Positions 7,987 to 16,197 of a stretch of 50,062 bases of DNA are shown piece by piece (the first letter of the stretch is position 1; the number at the start of each line of letters is the position of its first letter). The notes below the pieces were generated by a model, which was not told the origin of the DNA, did not search any database, and was given only the letters and a program-made list of their open reading frames with translations. This DNA is from Syntrophorhabdaceae bacterium PtaU1.Bin034. GTDB taxonomy: Bacteria; Desulfobacterota_G; Syntrophorhabdia; Syntrophorhabdales; WCHB1-27. The DNA is taken from the NCBI GenBank assembly GCA_002067405.1, contig MVRP01000012.1:1-50062 (forward strand), in the 5' to 3' direction. Position numbers and translations under genes: made by a program.

Positions 7987-8199
7987 TTTGAAGTTATGGA
8001 ACTCTCCGCTCTCACAAGCAAGACGATTCGTCAAAACCTTTTCTTTTCGTTCTTTTACAACGCAGTCGCCCTTCCCCTCGCAGCCATCGGTCTGCTCAAC
8101 CCGTTGATCGCCGTCGTCGCAATGGTGGGGAGCAGTCTCACAGTAACAGGAAACGCCCTCAGGGTAACACGCAAGCGAACGGGCTGCCGCCCGTTTTAG
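7987..8199 (+). pseudogene. C-terminal fragment of a copper-type P1B ATPase
   Basis: This open frame follows a stop at 7978-7980. It encodes FEVMELSALTSKTIRQNLFF, then SFFYNAVALPLAAIGLLNP and VAMVGSSLTVTGNALRV. This is the conserved end of CopA/CtpA-type metal P-type ATPases: the segment after the phosphorylation and hinge domains plus the last two membrane helices. The actuator, DKTGT and GDG motifs are absent upstream, so this is only the last tenth of the gene. It probably marks a recombination or insertion junction at the right end of the accessory region. It is unlikely to be expressed as a functional protein. Confidence 0.75.
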
Positions 8200-8238
8200 C
8201 GAAGCCACGGGCTTCCGGCAGCCCTTGAAGAGCCGTGT

Positions 8239-9465
8239 CTACATCGCGTCCCTGTTGCTCGCCATGACCGCCCGGTCTATCTCAGCCTTGAGCTGAGGGG
8301 GCAGGCCCTTGATATCCACGTTGAGGAAGCCCCTGATAATGGTTGAAGTCGCCTCTGCTTCACTCAAGCCCCTCGACATGAGATAAAAGATCTCCTCCTG
8401 TGCCACCTTGCCCACGGCCGCCTCGTGCGACATGTCGACGCCCTCCACATGACCTTCGAGCTGGGGAATGGAGTCGATGACGCCTCCATTCAGGAGGAGC
8501 CCCTTGCATTCGAGATGCGCCTTGATGTCCGGCGCCTTGCCGATGAGGTGGCCCCTGTTCATGATATTGCCGCCGTTGCTGATGGCGCGCTGGATGATCT
8601 CCGCGCGACAACCCGGTTTCAAGAGATGGGTTCTTCCCCCTATGTCGAAGCTTGCCCCCCGGCTGCCCACGATGATGCTGTAGAACATGGCCGTTGCCCT
8701 CTCCCCCGTCAGATACGTGGTCGGGTACATCTGGATGGAACGGACGGGTTTCATGCAGATGTAGTTGTTGATGAACACCCCGTCTTCGTCGACCTGTGCC
8801 ACAGACCTCGGACGGACCACCATGTCCTCGGCCCAGTTGTGAATCATGGTGAAGCTCAAATGAGCCCCTTTCTTCACGAAAAACTCCGAAATGCCGACAT
8901 GGACCCCCTTTCTCATGGTGCGGGAGGCGGCGCATCCGGTGATGACGTGCAGCTCGGAGCCTTCTTCCGCGATTATGATGTTGTGCACGTTCTGTTGCAG
9001 GTTTTCCTTGTCAATGTAGAGGCACGCCTGGATGGGATAGATGCTCTTGCTCCCGGGAAGGGCGCGTATCACGTACCCGTCGTGGAGGTCGAGAAAGGCC
9101 GACGCGGTGTATTTGTCCTGGTCGACGGGTACAAGCTTCCAGAAATACTCCTTCACCCATTCGTGCGCCTTTAGTGCCTCCTGTATGGGCATCACCTCGA
9201 TCCCTTCCTGGAGGCTCGCGCAATGAACGACGGACGTGTCTTTCTGGAAGTACGTGCCGCCCCTCTCTTTGCCGGTGACGTCGAGGCCCGACATCATGAG
9301 GAGCTCTATCTCTTTTTCAGGAAGCCTGCACATCTCTTCCTGGGCCATGTAGTGATGGGGAACAAAAGAGCGGTCGAAGTCGGCGAGGTCGATGTCCTCG
9401 CCGAAGGCCGCGGGTTTCTCGAGCGCCCGAAGCGCCTTTTCTCTCAGTTCTGCCGGGTCGAACAT
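8239..9465 (-). CDS. sufB: SufB/SufD-family Fe-S cluster assembly protein
   Basis: This 408-residue member of the SufB/SufD family would form the scaffold for iron-sulfur cluster assembly with the ATPase SufC. The beta-helix core is visible as repeated short segments; the C-terminal part contains GKAPDIKAHLECKG, VEGVDMSHEAAVGKV and EEIFYLMSRGLSEAEA, which are conserved in the family. The start at 9463-9465 (GAGGAG upstream) overlaps the end of sufC by 22 bp. Only one SufB/D gene and no SufS, SufE or SufU is present, matching the minimal SufBC (SMS-type) systems of archaea and anaerobes. Confidence 0.88.
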   Translation of the reverse strand: MFDPAELREKALRALEKPAAFGEDIDLADFDRSFVPHHYMAQEEMCRLPEKEIELLMMSGLDVTGKERGGTYFQKDTSVVHCASLQEGIEVMPIQEALKAHEWVKEYFWKLVPVDQDKYTASAFLDLHDGYVIRALPGSKSIYPIQACLYIDKENLQQNVHNIIIAEEGSELHVITGCAASRTMRKGVHVGISEFFVKKGAHLSFTMIHNWAEDMVVRPRSVAQVDEDGVFINNYICMKPVRSIQMYPTTYLTGERATAMFYSIIVGSRGASFDIGGRTHLLKPGCRAEIIQRAISNGGNIMNRGHLIGKAPDIKAHLECKGLLLNGGVIDSIPQLEGHVEGVDMSHEAAVGKVAQEEIFYLMSRGLSEAEATSTIIRGFLNVDIKGLPPQLKAEIDRAVMASNRDAM

Positions 9466-10208
9466 CTCACACACTCCTCGTAGCCAGACGTCGTGATGCA
9501 GTCGAAGATCTCCCTCGGGTTCCCCACACACGACAGGACACCCTGGTAGAGGACCTGCCCCTTATCGGCGGGCACGTAGTCGAGCACATACCCCGTGTGA
9601 GTGATGATGAGACCCATCTTCGTCCTCTTCCGCCACTGCTCGGCAATTGCCTTTGTCTTGTCTTCTCCTGGCGCCTTCTGAAGCACGCGGGCGATCGTTT
9701 TTCCGATAAGGGCCATGTTCTCGATGTCGACTCCCGACTCCGGCTCGTCGAACAAAAGGAGGTCCGGGTCCTGGGCAATGAGTTGCAGGAGCTCCGAGCG
9801 CTTGATCTCTCCCCCGGAAAAGCCCGCGTTCACGTCCCTCTCCAAGAATTCCTTGAAGTTCAGGGAGCGGGCAAGCGCGAGTGCGTCTACCCCGTTCTTG
9901 CCACAAATCTCCAACATTTGCTTCGTTTTCAGACCGTTTACCGTGGGCGGTCGTTGGTAGGACATGCCTATCCCGAGCTTCGCCCGCTCGTCGATGGGAA
10001 GATGCGTGATGTCCTGCCCCTTGAACACAATCCTGCCCCTTTTCACTTCGTACTGGGGATAGCCCATGATGGTCATGAGGAGCGAGGTCTTGCCGGAGCC
10101 GTTGGGGCCAAAGAGGATATGGGTCTCCCCCGGCTTGATCTCCAGGTGTATGTCCTTGAGCAGGGTCTTGCCTTCAAGCTCCACCCGCAGGTCTTCTATG
10201 AACAACAT
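9444..10208 (-). CDS. sufC: SufC ATPase of the minimal Suf system
   Basis: This 254-residue ABC-type ATPase has Walker A GPNGSGKT at residues 34-41, the signature FSGGE, Walker B LLLFDEPESGVD and a later THTG switch histidine. Together with SufB it drives cluster assembly on the scaffold. A C-terminal extension ending GYEECVRC-STRQN carries extra cysteines, as in other minimal-system SufC proteins. It is the first gene of the sufC-sufB operon and is divergent from the cofactor operon starting at 10391. Confidence 0.92.
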   Translation of the reverse strand: MLFIEDLRVELEGKTLLKDIHLEIKPGETHILFGPNGSGKTSLLMTIMGYPQYEVKRGRIVFKGQDITHLPIDERAKLGIGMSYQRPPTVNGLKTKQMLEICGKNGVDALALARSLNFKEFLERDVNAGFSGGEIKRSELLQLIAQDPDLLLFDEPESGVDIENMALIGKTIARVLQKAPGEDKTKAIAEQWRKRTKMGLIITHTGYVLDYVPADKGQVLYQGVLSCVGNPREIFDCITTSGYEECVRCSTRQN

Positions 10209-10307
10209 GCACGCCTCCTACGTGGTTGGTACTTACACTAGTTCAATAGAAATAATGGTACCCACACGACCATAATTCTGTCAATGCCGGATTCTCCTTT
10301 AATTTCC

Positions 10308-10353
10308 TCTTGACAGAAAACGTGTTTTGAATATATATTCATAACATCACATC
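10308..10353 (+). promoter_or_regulatory. promoter with palindromic operator before the DUF134-NifX operon
   Basis: A -35 box TTGACA (10310-10315) and a -10 box TATATT (10334-10339) are separated by 18 bases. The -10 region lies inside the perfect 14-bp palindrome TGAATATATATTCA (10328-10341), a likely operator. A degraded copy of the same promoter and palindrome occurs at 32812-32851, which argues that the element was functional. The DUF134 HTH protein encoded immediately downstream is an obvious candidate to bind it. Confidence 0.65.
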
Positions 10354-10390
10354 GGCCGGAAGATGGTTCCGGCTTGAAGGGAGAGCAAGA

Positions 10391-11143
10391 GTGGCAAGAC
10401 CCAGTTTTCCACGAAACGTAGGATTCCTTCCAGGAGTGACCTACTTCAAACCTGCAGGCGTGCGCATGGTGGAGCTGGAAGAGGTCGTCCTGGGTCACGA
10501 CGAGATCGAGGCGATGCGGCTAAAACACCTATTAGGCCTGTCCCAGGAAGAAGCGGGTGGACAGATGAATATTTCCCAGCCCACCCTGCACCGGCTCCTC
10601 TCTTCCGCCTGTGAGAAGATCGCGGACGCCATTGTGAGTGGTAAGGCCCTGAGGATAGAGGGCGGCAATATCAGCGTACCGGAAGGCTCCTGGCCGTCCT
10701 GCGGGAAAGGCAGGATGTGCGGAAGGGGCAAGCAAGCACGGGGCAAGAGAGCGAAAAACATACAGCATGAAGGAGGAGACCCTATGAAAATAGCAATTAC
10801 GAGTATAGACGGCACCCTTGAAGGGATGGTGGATGAGCGTTTCGGGCGGGCCCGGAAGCTCATCGTCTACGACATGGGCACGGACACGTTTGAGGTGGCT
10901 GAAAATTTAAAACAGATGAACCTCGCCCAGGGGGCAGGGATCCAGGCGGCCCAGAATGTGGTAAACCTCGGCGTCAGGACTATCATCAGCGGGCACCTCG
11001 GCCCCAAGGCCTTCCAGGTGCTCCAGTCTGCAGGCATTGAAGCCTACAGTGCAGTGAACATCACAGTGGCCGATGCCATAAAGCACTACCGGGAAGGAAG
11101 CCTTAACAGGCTGTCCGGGGCGGACGTCCAGGGGCACTGGTAA
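10391..11143 (+). CDS. DUF134 HTH regulator fused to NifX/MTH1175-type domain
   Basis: This 250-residue protein has two parts. Residues 1 to about 115 form a DUF134 domain with a sigma-factor-like HTH (LSQEEAGGQMNISQPTLHRLL) and a cysteine cluster CGKGRMCGRG. From Met132 it is a dinitrogenase iron-molybdenum-cofactor-type domain (MKIAITSIDGTLEGMVDERFGRA ... GAGIQAAQNVVNLGVRTIISGHLGPKA). The frame is open through both. The second domain has its own strong ribosome binding site (AAGGAGGAG) 6 bases before an in-frame ATG at 10784, so it may also be made alone. It starts at GTG behind a palindromic promoter and leads the ten-gene cofactor operon, probably acting as its sensor-regulator. Confidence 0.85.
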   Translation: MARPSFPRNVGFLPGVTYFKPAGVRMVELEEVVLGHDEIEAMRLKHLLGLSQEEAGGQMNISQPTLHRLLSSACEKIADAIVSGKALRIEGGNISVPEGSWPSCGKGRMCGRGKQARGKRAKNIQHEGGDPMKIAITSIDGTLEGMVDERFGRARKLIVYDMGTDTFEVAENLKQMNLAQGAGIQAAQNVVNLGVRTIISGHLGPKAFQVLQSAGIEAYSAVNITVADAIKHYREGSLNRLSGADVQGHW

Positions 11144-11162
11144 GAATAAGGAGGTATTTTTC

Positions 11163-11387
11163 ATGCCAAGAGGAGATGGAACAGGACCTATGGGAGGCAG
11201 AGCCGCAGGATGCGGCCGGAATACTGCTGCTGGCGGTCGTGCCGGAGCCGGGATGCGTGGCAGAGGCGCCGGACCAGGCACGGAGGTCGTCTGCTCCCGG
11301 TGCGGGACAAAGGCGCCCAAGGAGCGCGGCGTCCCCTGCTTCGAGCAGAAATGCCCGACATGCGGAAGCGCCATGGCAAGGGTGTAG
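11163..11387 (+). CDS. small Gly-rich protein with C-terminal zinc ribbon
   Basis: This 74-residue protein begins MPRGDGTGPMGG, the start typical of DUF5320-type proteins, followed by a glycine/arginine-rich stretch. It ends in a zinc- or rubredoxin-like ribbon with CSRCG and CPTCG pairs about 20 residues apart. AAGGAGG lies 8 bases or so upstream of the ATG. Such small proteins accompany NifX-like proteins and ferredoxin-ATPases in many anaerobes; the function is not known. Similar N-termini occur at 30725-31099, 31995-32219 and 42774-43127. Confidence 0.75.
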   Translation: MPRGDGTGPMGGRAAGCGRNTAAGGRAGAGMRGRGAGPGTEVVCSRCGTKAPKERGVPCFEQKCPTCGSAMARV

Positions 11388-11402
11388 CACGAGGCAGATG
11401 AA

Positions 11403-12284
11403 ATGAGGATAGTCTTCGCAAGCGGCAAGGGAGGAACGGGCAAAACTACCGTGGCGGTCAATTTAGCCTATTTGCTTTCAAAGGCAGGTCAGAACGTGCA
11501 GTATCTGGATTGCGACGTGGAAGAACCCAACGGCCACATCTTCCTCAAGCCCACGATCGAACACACAAGGCCCGCCCTGGTCAGGGTACCGGTTGTGGAT
11601 CAGGAGAAATGTACCTCCTGCGGTGAATGTTCGGCCAAGTGCCAGTTCCACGCCCTGGTGGTCCTTCCCGGGAGCACCCTTGTCTTTCCAGAACTCTGCC
11701 ATGGCTGCGGTCTCTGCTCGATTGTCTGCCCTGCCGGTGCAATTACGGAGACGGACCGCGAAACAGGGAAGATAGAAACAGGCACGGGTCTTCGAGGCAT
11801 CAAGTTCGTCCGGGGAATCCTCAACGTGGGGGAGCCCATGGCAAACCCGGTCATCAGAGAAGTGAAGCGGGAGGCGCTTTCCGGTCATCTTCAGATCGTC
11901 GATGCGCCGCCGGGCACATCCTGCCCGGTGGTGGAGACCATGTCCGATGTCGATGTCATCATCCTCGTGACAGAACCGACACCCTTCGGTCTCCATGATC
12001 TTCAAGTAGTGGTCAAGGTCGCGCAGGCAACGGGAAAACCTATCGGCATTGTCGTCAATCGTGACCGCGGAGAGTTCCGCCCCCTCATCAGGTATCTGGC
12101 TGAGCAAAAGCTCGACGTCCTCGCGCGCCTGCCCGAGGATAGGAAAGCAGCCGAGGTGTACTCGACAGGTGTTCTCCTCCTCCAAGCGCTCCCCGAGTTC
12201 CGGGACCACTTCGCCGATATCGCGGTCGGACTCGGTCTTTTGCAGGATGCGCGGGAGCTGAAGAACCGGGGGCAATTGACATGA
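11403..12284 (+). CDS. MinD/ParA-type P-loop ATPase with inserted 2[4Fe-4S] ferredoxin domain (I)
   Basis: This 293-residue protein begins with the deviant Walker A SGKGGTGKTT. A ferredoxin insert of two clusters follows at about residues 65-115 (CTSCGECSAKC and CHGCGLCSIVCP), then the second half of the ATPase with DAPPGTSCP and VTEPTPFGLHD. The ATPase belongs to the Mrp/NubA/MinD group. Paired ferredoxin-ATPases of this type sit next to NifX-like genes and are thought to deliver or reduce Fe-S or heterometal clusters. The stop overlaps the next start (ATGA), so the two ATPases are translationally coupled and probably form a heterodimer. Confidence 0.88.
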   Translation: MRIVFASGKGGTGKTTVAVNLAYLLSKAGQNVQYLDCDVEEPNGHIFLKPTIEHTRPALVRVPVVDQEKCTSCGECSAKCQFHALVVLPGSTLVFPELCHGCGLCSIVCPAGAITETDRETGKIETGTGLRGIKFVRGILNVGEPMANPVIREVKREALSGHLQIVDAPPGTSCPVVETMSDVDVIILVTEPTPFGLHDLQVVVKVAQATGKPIGIVVNRDRGEFRPLIRYLAEQKLDVLARLPEDRKAAEVYSTGVLLLQALPEFRDHFADIAVGLGLLQDARELKNRGQLT

Positions 12285-13153
12285 GGGAGATCGTGATAGT
12301 GAGCGGCAAGGGAGGAACGGGCAAGACCTCCTTCGTGGGAAGTCTCGCCTCCTTACTTGAACATAAGGTGGTGGCCGATTGCGACGTGGATGCGGCGAAC
12401 CTGAACCTTCTTTTGAACGGCAAAGTGAACCACAGCTACGAATTCTTTGCCGGGCGCAAGGCATCGATCAATCCGGATGCATGCACGGGGTGCGGGAGAT
12501 GCAGGGAGGTCTGCCGCTTCAACGCCATTTCAAAAGAGTACGTCATCGATACTCTCTCGTGCGAGGGCTGTGGGGCCTGCTGGTTTCTCTGCCCTGCCGG
12601 GGCTGTCTCCTTCGACGAAACCCTTTGCGGCCACTACCACATTGCCGAGACAGGCAAAGGAGATACTATTGTCTTCGCGGAGCTGCTTCCTGGCCGTGAG
12701 AACTCAGGAAAGCTCGTTTCCATGGTGAGGACAAAGGCCCGGGAGATTGCCGAAAACCGCGGGATCGACCTTGTCCTGATCGACGGTCCTCCCGGCATTG
12801 GCTGTCCGGTGATTTCATCGCTTACAGGCGCCCATCTTGCGGTCCTCGTCACCGAGCCCACCATGACAGGTATCCATGACCTCGAGCGCGTCCTGGGCCT
12901 TGCCCGTCACTTCAATATTCCGACCGCCGTGGTGGTAAACAAGGGCGATATAAACTCATCCTGTCTGGAAGACATCAGGTCTTTCTGCCGGGCGCGGCAG
13001 GTCGACTTTCTCGGTTCCATCCCGTATGAGCCTGCGATCACGGAGGCGCAACGGGAGGGCAAGACAATACTGGATTTTGCTCCCGAATGCCCGGCGAGCC
13101 TCGCGATACAGGGCATTTCTGACAAATTCATGAAAAGATTGGAGGAACTATGA
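12281..13153 (+). CDS. MinD/ParA-type P-loop ATPase with inserted 2[4Fe-4S] ferredoxin domain (II)
   Basis: This 290-residue paralogue of the preceding gene has SGKGGTGKTS near the N-terminus, DCDVDAANLNLLL, two ferredoxin motifs (CTGCGRCREVC and CEGCGACWFLCP), DGPPGIGCPV and the VTEPTMTGIHDLERV switch region. It differs enough from the first copy to be an ancient pair rather than a recent duplication. It overlaps both neighbours by four bases, so its synthesis is coupled to the upstream ATPase and the downstream Mrp-like protein. It probably works with them as one cluster-handling complex. Confidence 0.88.
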   Translation: MREIVIVSGKGGTGKTSFVGSLASLLEHKVVADCDVDAANLNLLLNGKVNHSYEFFAGRKASINPDACTGCGRCREVCRFNAISKEYVIDTLSCEGCGACWFLCPAGAVSFDETLCGHYHIAETGKGDTIVFAELLPGRENSGKLVSMVRTKAREIAENRGIDLVLIDGPPGIGCPVISSLTGAHLAVLVTEPTMTGIHDLERVLGLARHFNIPTAVVVNKGDINSSCLEDIRSFCRARQVDFLGSIPYEPAITEAQREGKTILDFAPECPASLAIQGISDKFMKRLEEL

Positions 13154-14427
13154 GCACATCATGCGAACATTCGGACCCCGGCGACGAGGGGGCCATCAAG
13201 GAGAAACTGGCAAGGATCGGCCACACCTTCGTCGTGCTGTCCGGCAAGGGAGGTGTAGGAAAGAGCACCGTTGCCGTCAACCTGGCGTTGAGCCTTTCTG
13301 CGCGGGATTTCAGGACCGGTATACTCGACACGGACATTCACGGGCCGAGTGTCCCGAAGCTCCTCGGCCTTTCCCGCCAGAGGCTGGCGGTGAACAGCGA
13401 GGGGATCGTCCCCCTCGATTATTCGCACAGCCTCAAGGTGGTCTCCATCGGGCTTCTCCTCGACGGCGACGACAAGGCGGTGATCTGGCGGGGACCGATG
13501 AAGGCGAACGTCATACGCCAGTTCTTCGGCGATGTCGCCTGGGGAGACCTCGACTACCTGGTCGTCGACTCCCCTCCGGGGACCGGCGACGAGCCCCTCT
13601 CGGTGGCGCAGCTTCTCGACAAGGAAAAAAGCAGCGCCATCATCGTCACCACGCCCCAGCAGGTAGCCACCATCGACGTGGAGAAATCAATCACCTTCTG
13701 CCGGCAACTTGGTCTTCCCATCTCAGGCATCATTGAGAACATGAGCGGTTTTGTCTGTCCACATTGTGGAGAAGAGGCGAACATCTTCTCGTCGGGAGGC
13801 GGGAGGAGACTGGCCGAGCGGTTCGGTGTCCCCTTCCTGGGCGCCATTCCCCTCGACCCCGACATCGTGACGAGCGGCGACGGGGAACTCCCCTATGTCG
13901 AATCCTATTCGGCGACGAAGACGGCCCAAAAGTTCCAGGAGATCGTCGAACATCTGGCCTTGATGCATCCCGGAGCTGTCCGGTCCGGGTCTTCCTGCGA
14001 AGCAGCGTGCGGCTGCCCGGATCATTCCGGCACATTAACGCCTGCCGGGAAGCAAATAGATTCCATGCCTAAACCGATCAAGGAGGTTTCCATGAGATTT
14101 GCAGTACCTACGAACGACAAGAAGCTGTGCGCTCATTTCGGCCACTGCGAGGCCTTTGCCCTTCTCGACACCGATGGACAGGGAAGACTCGGGGACGAAA
14201 CCTATGTCATTCCGCCACCCCATGAACCGGGCCTATTGCCCCCATGGCTCGCTCAACAAGGCGTCAACTGCGTGATTGCGGGCGGCATGGGCGCCAGGGC
14301 CCAGCAGCTCTTCTCGGAAGCGGGCGTGAAAGTGGTTACCGGTGCGCAGGGCGAATACCCGCGAGAGGTGGTGGAGAACTACCTGAAAGGTACCCTCGTG
14401 ACCGGGGCGAATACCTGCGACCACTGA
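13150..14427 (+). CDS. Mrp/NBP35-like Fe-S carrier ATPase fused to a NifX/MTH1175 domain
   Basis: Residues 1 to about 285 form an Mrp/ApbC-type P-loop ATPase: LSGKGGVGKSTVAVNLA, DTDIHGPSVPKLLGL, VVDSPPGTGDEPL, and the cluster-binding pair FVCPHCGEE. From Met315 a second NifX-like domain begins (MRFAVPTNDKKLCAHFGHCEAF ... VIAGGMGARAQQLF). The linker is rich in cysteine (CEAACGCP). The second domain is preceded by a near-perfect ribosome binding site AAGGAGG at 14080-14086 and an in-frame ATG at 14092, so it may also be translated separately. Mrp proteins transfer Fe-S clusters; the fusion suggests hand-over to a NifX-type carrier. Confidence 0.88.
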   Translation: MSTSCEHSDPGDEGAIKEKLARIGHTFVVLSGKGGVGKSTVAVNLALSLSARDFRTGILDTDIHGPSVPKLLGLSRQRLAVNSEGIVPLDYSHSLKVVSIGLLLDGDDKAVIWRGPMKANVIRQFFGDVAWGDLDYLVVDSPPGTGDEPLSVAQLLDKEKSSAIIVTTPQQVATIDVEKSITFCRQLGLPISGIIENMSGFVCPHCGEEANIFSSGGGRRLAERFGVPFLGAIPLDPDIVTSGDGELPYVESYSATKTAQKFQEIVEHLALMHPGAVRSGSSCEAACGCPDHSGTLTPAGKQIDSMPKPIKEVSMRFAVPTNDKKLCAHFGHCEAFALLDTDGQGRLGDETYVIPPPHEPGLLPPWLAQQGVNCVIAGGMGARAQQLFSEAGVKVVTGAQGEYPREVVENYLKGTLVTGANTCDH

Positions 14428-14440
14428 CACCGGAGGTCTT

Positions 14441-15394
14441 ATGGAAGGACCATCTCCCTTACAGCCGGTCCGGGAAGTGGAGAGACTGACCATCACCGTG
14501 GTCACCGACAACTACTACGACGCATTGAGACAGGACACGGGACCTGCCATACGGTACCGCACCACGCCCGGCGCATCGATCCACGCCGAGCACGGCCTCT
14601 CTTACTTTATTGAGACAGCGACCACGGGCGGGAGGTCCACGCTCATGTTCGATTACGGTGTAGATGCCCCAGGGATTCTCAACAACCTGAAGCTTCTCGG
14701 TATCGACCTCGGGGCTGTGGACGCCCTGGGTTTGAGCCACGGCCATTTCGACCACTGGGGCGGCCTGACGGAGATACTCAAGGGGAGCCGTTCGCGAACA
14801 TGGAACGGCACACCCCTCTACGTGGGGGAAGAGACCTTTGCCCACCGGTATACCCTGCGTGCCGAAGGGACGCTCACCGATATCGGCATGCTGGACCGCA
14901 CAGAGGTTGAAGGAACCGGCGTGAGGATCATAGAAGTCGACAAGCCGACCGAGATAGCGCCGGGTGTGTACCTTTCGGGCCCCATCGAAAGGGTGACGGA
15001 GTATGAGCAGGTTCCCCCTTATCTGCTCGTGGAACGGGGCGGAGAGCTTCAGCAGGACTTGTTCCAAGGGGAGCAGGCCCTTGCTTTTGTGGTGAAGGGC
15101 AAAGGGCTGGTGGTCCTCTCCGGCTGCGCCCACGCAGGCATCGTTAACACGGTCAGACACGCGCAGGAGATAACGGGGGTGAGCCGGCTTTACGCGCTTT
15201 TGGGAGGGTTTCACCTCATCAATGCTTCTCCCGAGATTATCGAGGCGACCATTGCCGACATAAAGGCGATGTCGCCCGACTTCGTTGTCCCGACCCACTG
15301 CACAGGCTTTGAGGCCGTTACCCGCTTCCGGGAAGAGATGGCCGGGCAGTTTATCCTCAACACCGCAGGCACAAGATATACGTTCGGTGGATGA
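14441..15394 (+). CDS. COG1237-type metallo-beta-lactamase-fold hydrolase
   Basis: This 317-residue protein has the metal-binding motif SHGHFDHWGG at about residue 103, a second histidine region SGCAHAGIVNT, and LLGGFHLI near the C-terminus. This is the pattern of the COG1237 group that includes the archaeal beta-ribofuranosylaminobenzene 5'-phosphate synthase homologues. The start has a good GGAGG site and follows the Mrp-NifX stop by 13 bp. The substrate is not known; in this operon it may act on a pterin- or cofactor-like small molecule, which is inference from neighbours. Confidence 0.8.
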   Translation: MEGPSPLQPVREVERLTITVVTDNYYDALRQDTGPAIRYRTTPGASIHAEHGLSYFIETATTGGRSTLMFDYGVDAPGILNNLKLLGIDLGAVDALGLSHGHFDHWGGLTEILKGSRSRTWNGTPLYVGEETFAHRYTLRAEGTLTDIGMLDRTEVEGTGVRIIEVDKPTEIAPGVYLSGPIERVTEYEQVPPYLLVERGGELQQDLFQGEQALAFVVKGKGLVVLSGCAHAGIVNTVRHAQEITGVSRLYALLGGFHLINASPEIIEATIADIKAMSPDFVVPTHCTGFEAVTRFREEMAGQFILNTAGTRYTFGG

Positions 15395-15423
15395 GGAAAC
15401 TGTAGATGAAAGAGGGCAAGGCT

Positions 15424-16182
15424 ATGGACAAATCTATACTTGAAGAAGTACGGGAGCGATTCGGGGAACTTGTCGCGAAAAACAACCTGTCCGATCGGGC
15501 GATCAGCGTGGTCGTAAAGACCCTCACCCCGGAAGAGGCGATAGGAAATCCGGGGAGGCGGGACTTTCCCATAGTCCTCGGCAAAGAGCGCGTGATAGAG
15601 GCGGAGTTCGAGGGCACGAAGGCCCAGGCATTTACGGATTCGCCGAAGGAATTTGCCGGGAAGCTCGGCGACGCGCTGACCTTACCCTTCGATTCAAACG
15701 GTAACCGGGCGGTCTTCATTGCAGTACTCAACGCTGTGCTGCGCTACCTGGGCATGCTCGAAAAAACCCTCCATTGCCGGGACGAAGAGCCGGAGCACTG
15801 TGCACGCGAGACCGCCGCTTTTCTTAAGTGCAAATACCCTCAGGCCAGGGTCGGCCTTGTCGGCCTGAATCCCGCCATTGCCGAATCGCTGGCAGATGTC
15901 TTCGGCGCCGCAAGGGTTTGGATCACGGACCTCAACCCCGACAATGTAGGAAGAGTGAAATATGGGGTTGAAGTCTGGGATGGCAGGACGAGGACCGAGG
16001 ATCTGGTGAAAGCATCGGATGTGGTTCTCCTCACGGGCACCACCCTGGCAAACGGGACGTTCGATGCCCTCTGGAGAGGGATTGAACGGCAGGGAAAGGG
16101 ATATCTCATCTACGGGGTCACTTCCGCCGGCGTGTGCGAGCTCATGGGGCTGGACCGTATCTGCCTCTACGGGCGGACATAA
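15424..16182 (+). CDS. DUF364 (putative heavy-metal-chelation) protein I
   Basis: The 252-residue product has an N-terminal DUF4213-like part and a C-terminal DUF364 part, with VGLVGLNPAIAESL, ITDLNPDNVG and VVLLTGTTLANGTFD. DUF364 has been proposed as a metal-chelation domain. I use the second ATG (15424), which follows GAGGGCAAGG; an in-frame ATG at 15406 is also possible. A second DUF364 protein is encoded at 40045-40776. Genes of this family often sit with molybdenum-cofactor and XdhC genes, which fits the next gene. Confidence 0.78.
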   Translation: MDKSILEEVRERFGELVAKNNLSDRAISVVVKTLTPEEAIGNPGRRDFPIVLGKERVIEAEFEGTKAQAFTDSPKEFAGKLGDALTLPFDSNGNRAVFIAVLNAVLRYLGMLEKTLHCRDEEPEHCARETAAFLKCKYPQARVGLVGLNPAIAESLADVFGAARVWITDLNPDNVGRVKYGVEVWDGRTRTEDLVKASDVVLLTGTTLANGTFDALWRGIERQGKGYLIYGVTSAGVCELMGLDRICLYGRT

Positions 16183-16197
16183 GGAGGCCTTTATCGA

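Noticed and set aside
7566..8021. 151-codon minus frame opposite the copper ATPase fragment
   Set aside because: The composition is unlike a protein and the plus strand carries the clear P-type ATPase end; it is a shadow frame.
10391..14427. nitrogenase cofactor (NifB/NifEN) biosynthesis
   Set aside because: The NifX-type domains suggest it, but no nifB, nifE, nifN, nifH or nifDK gene is present, so a nitrogenase role is not supported.
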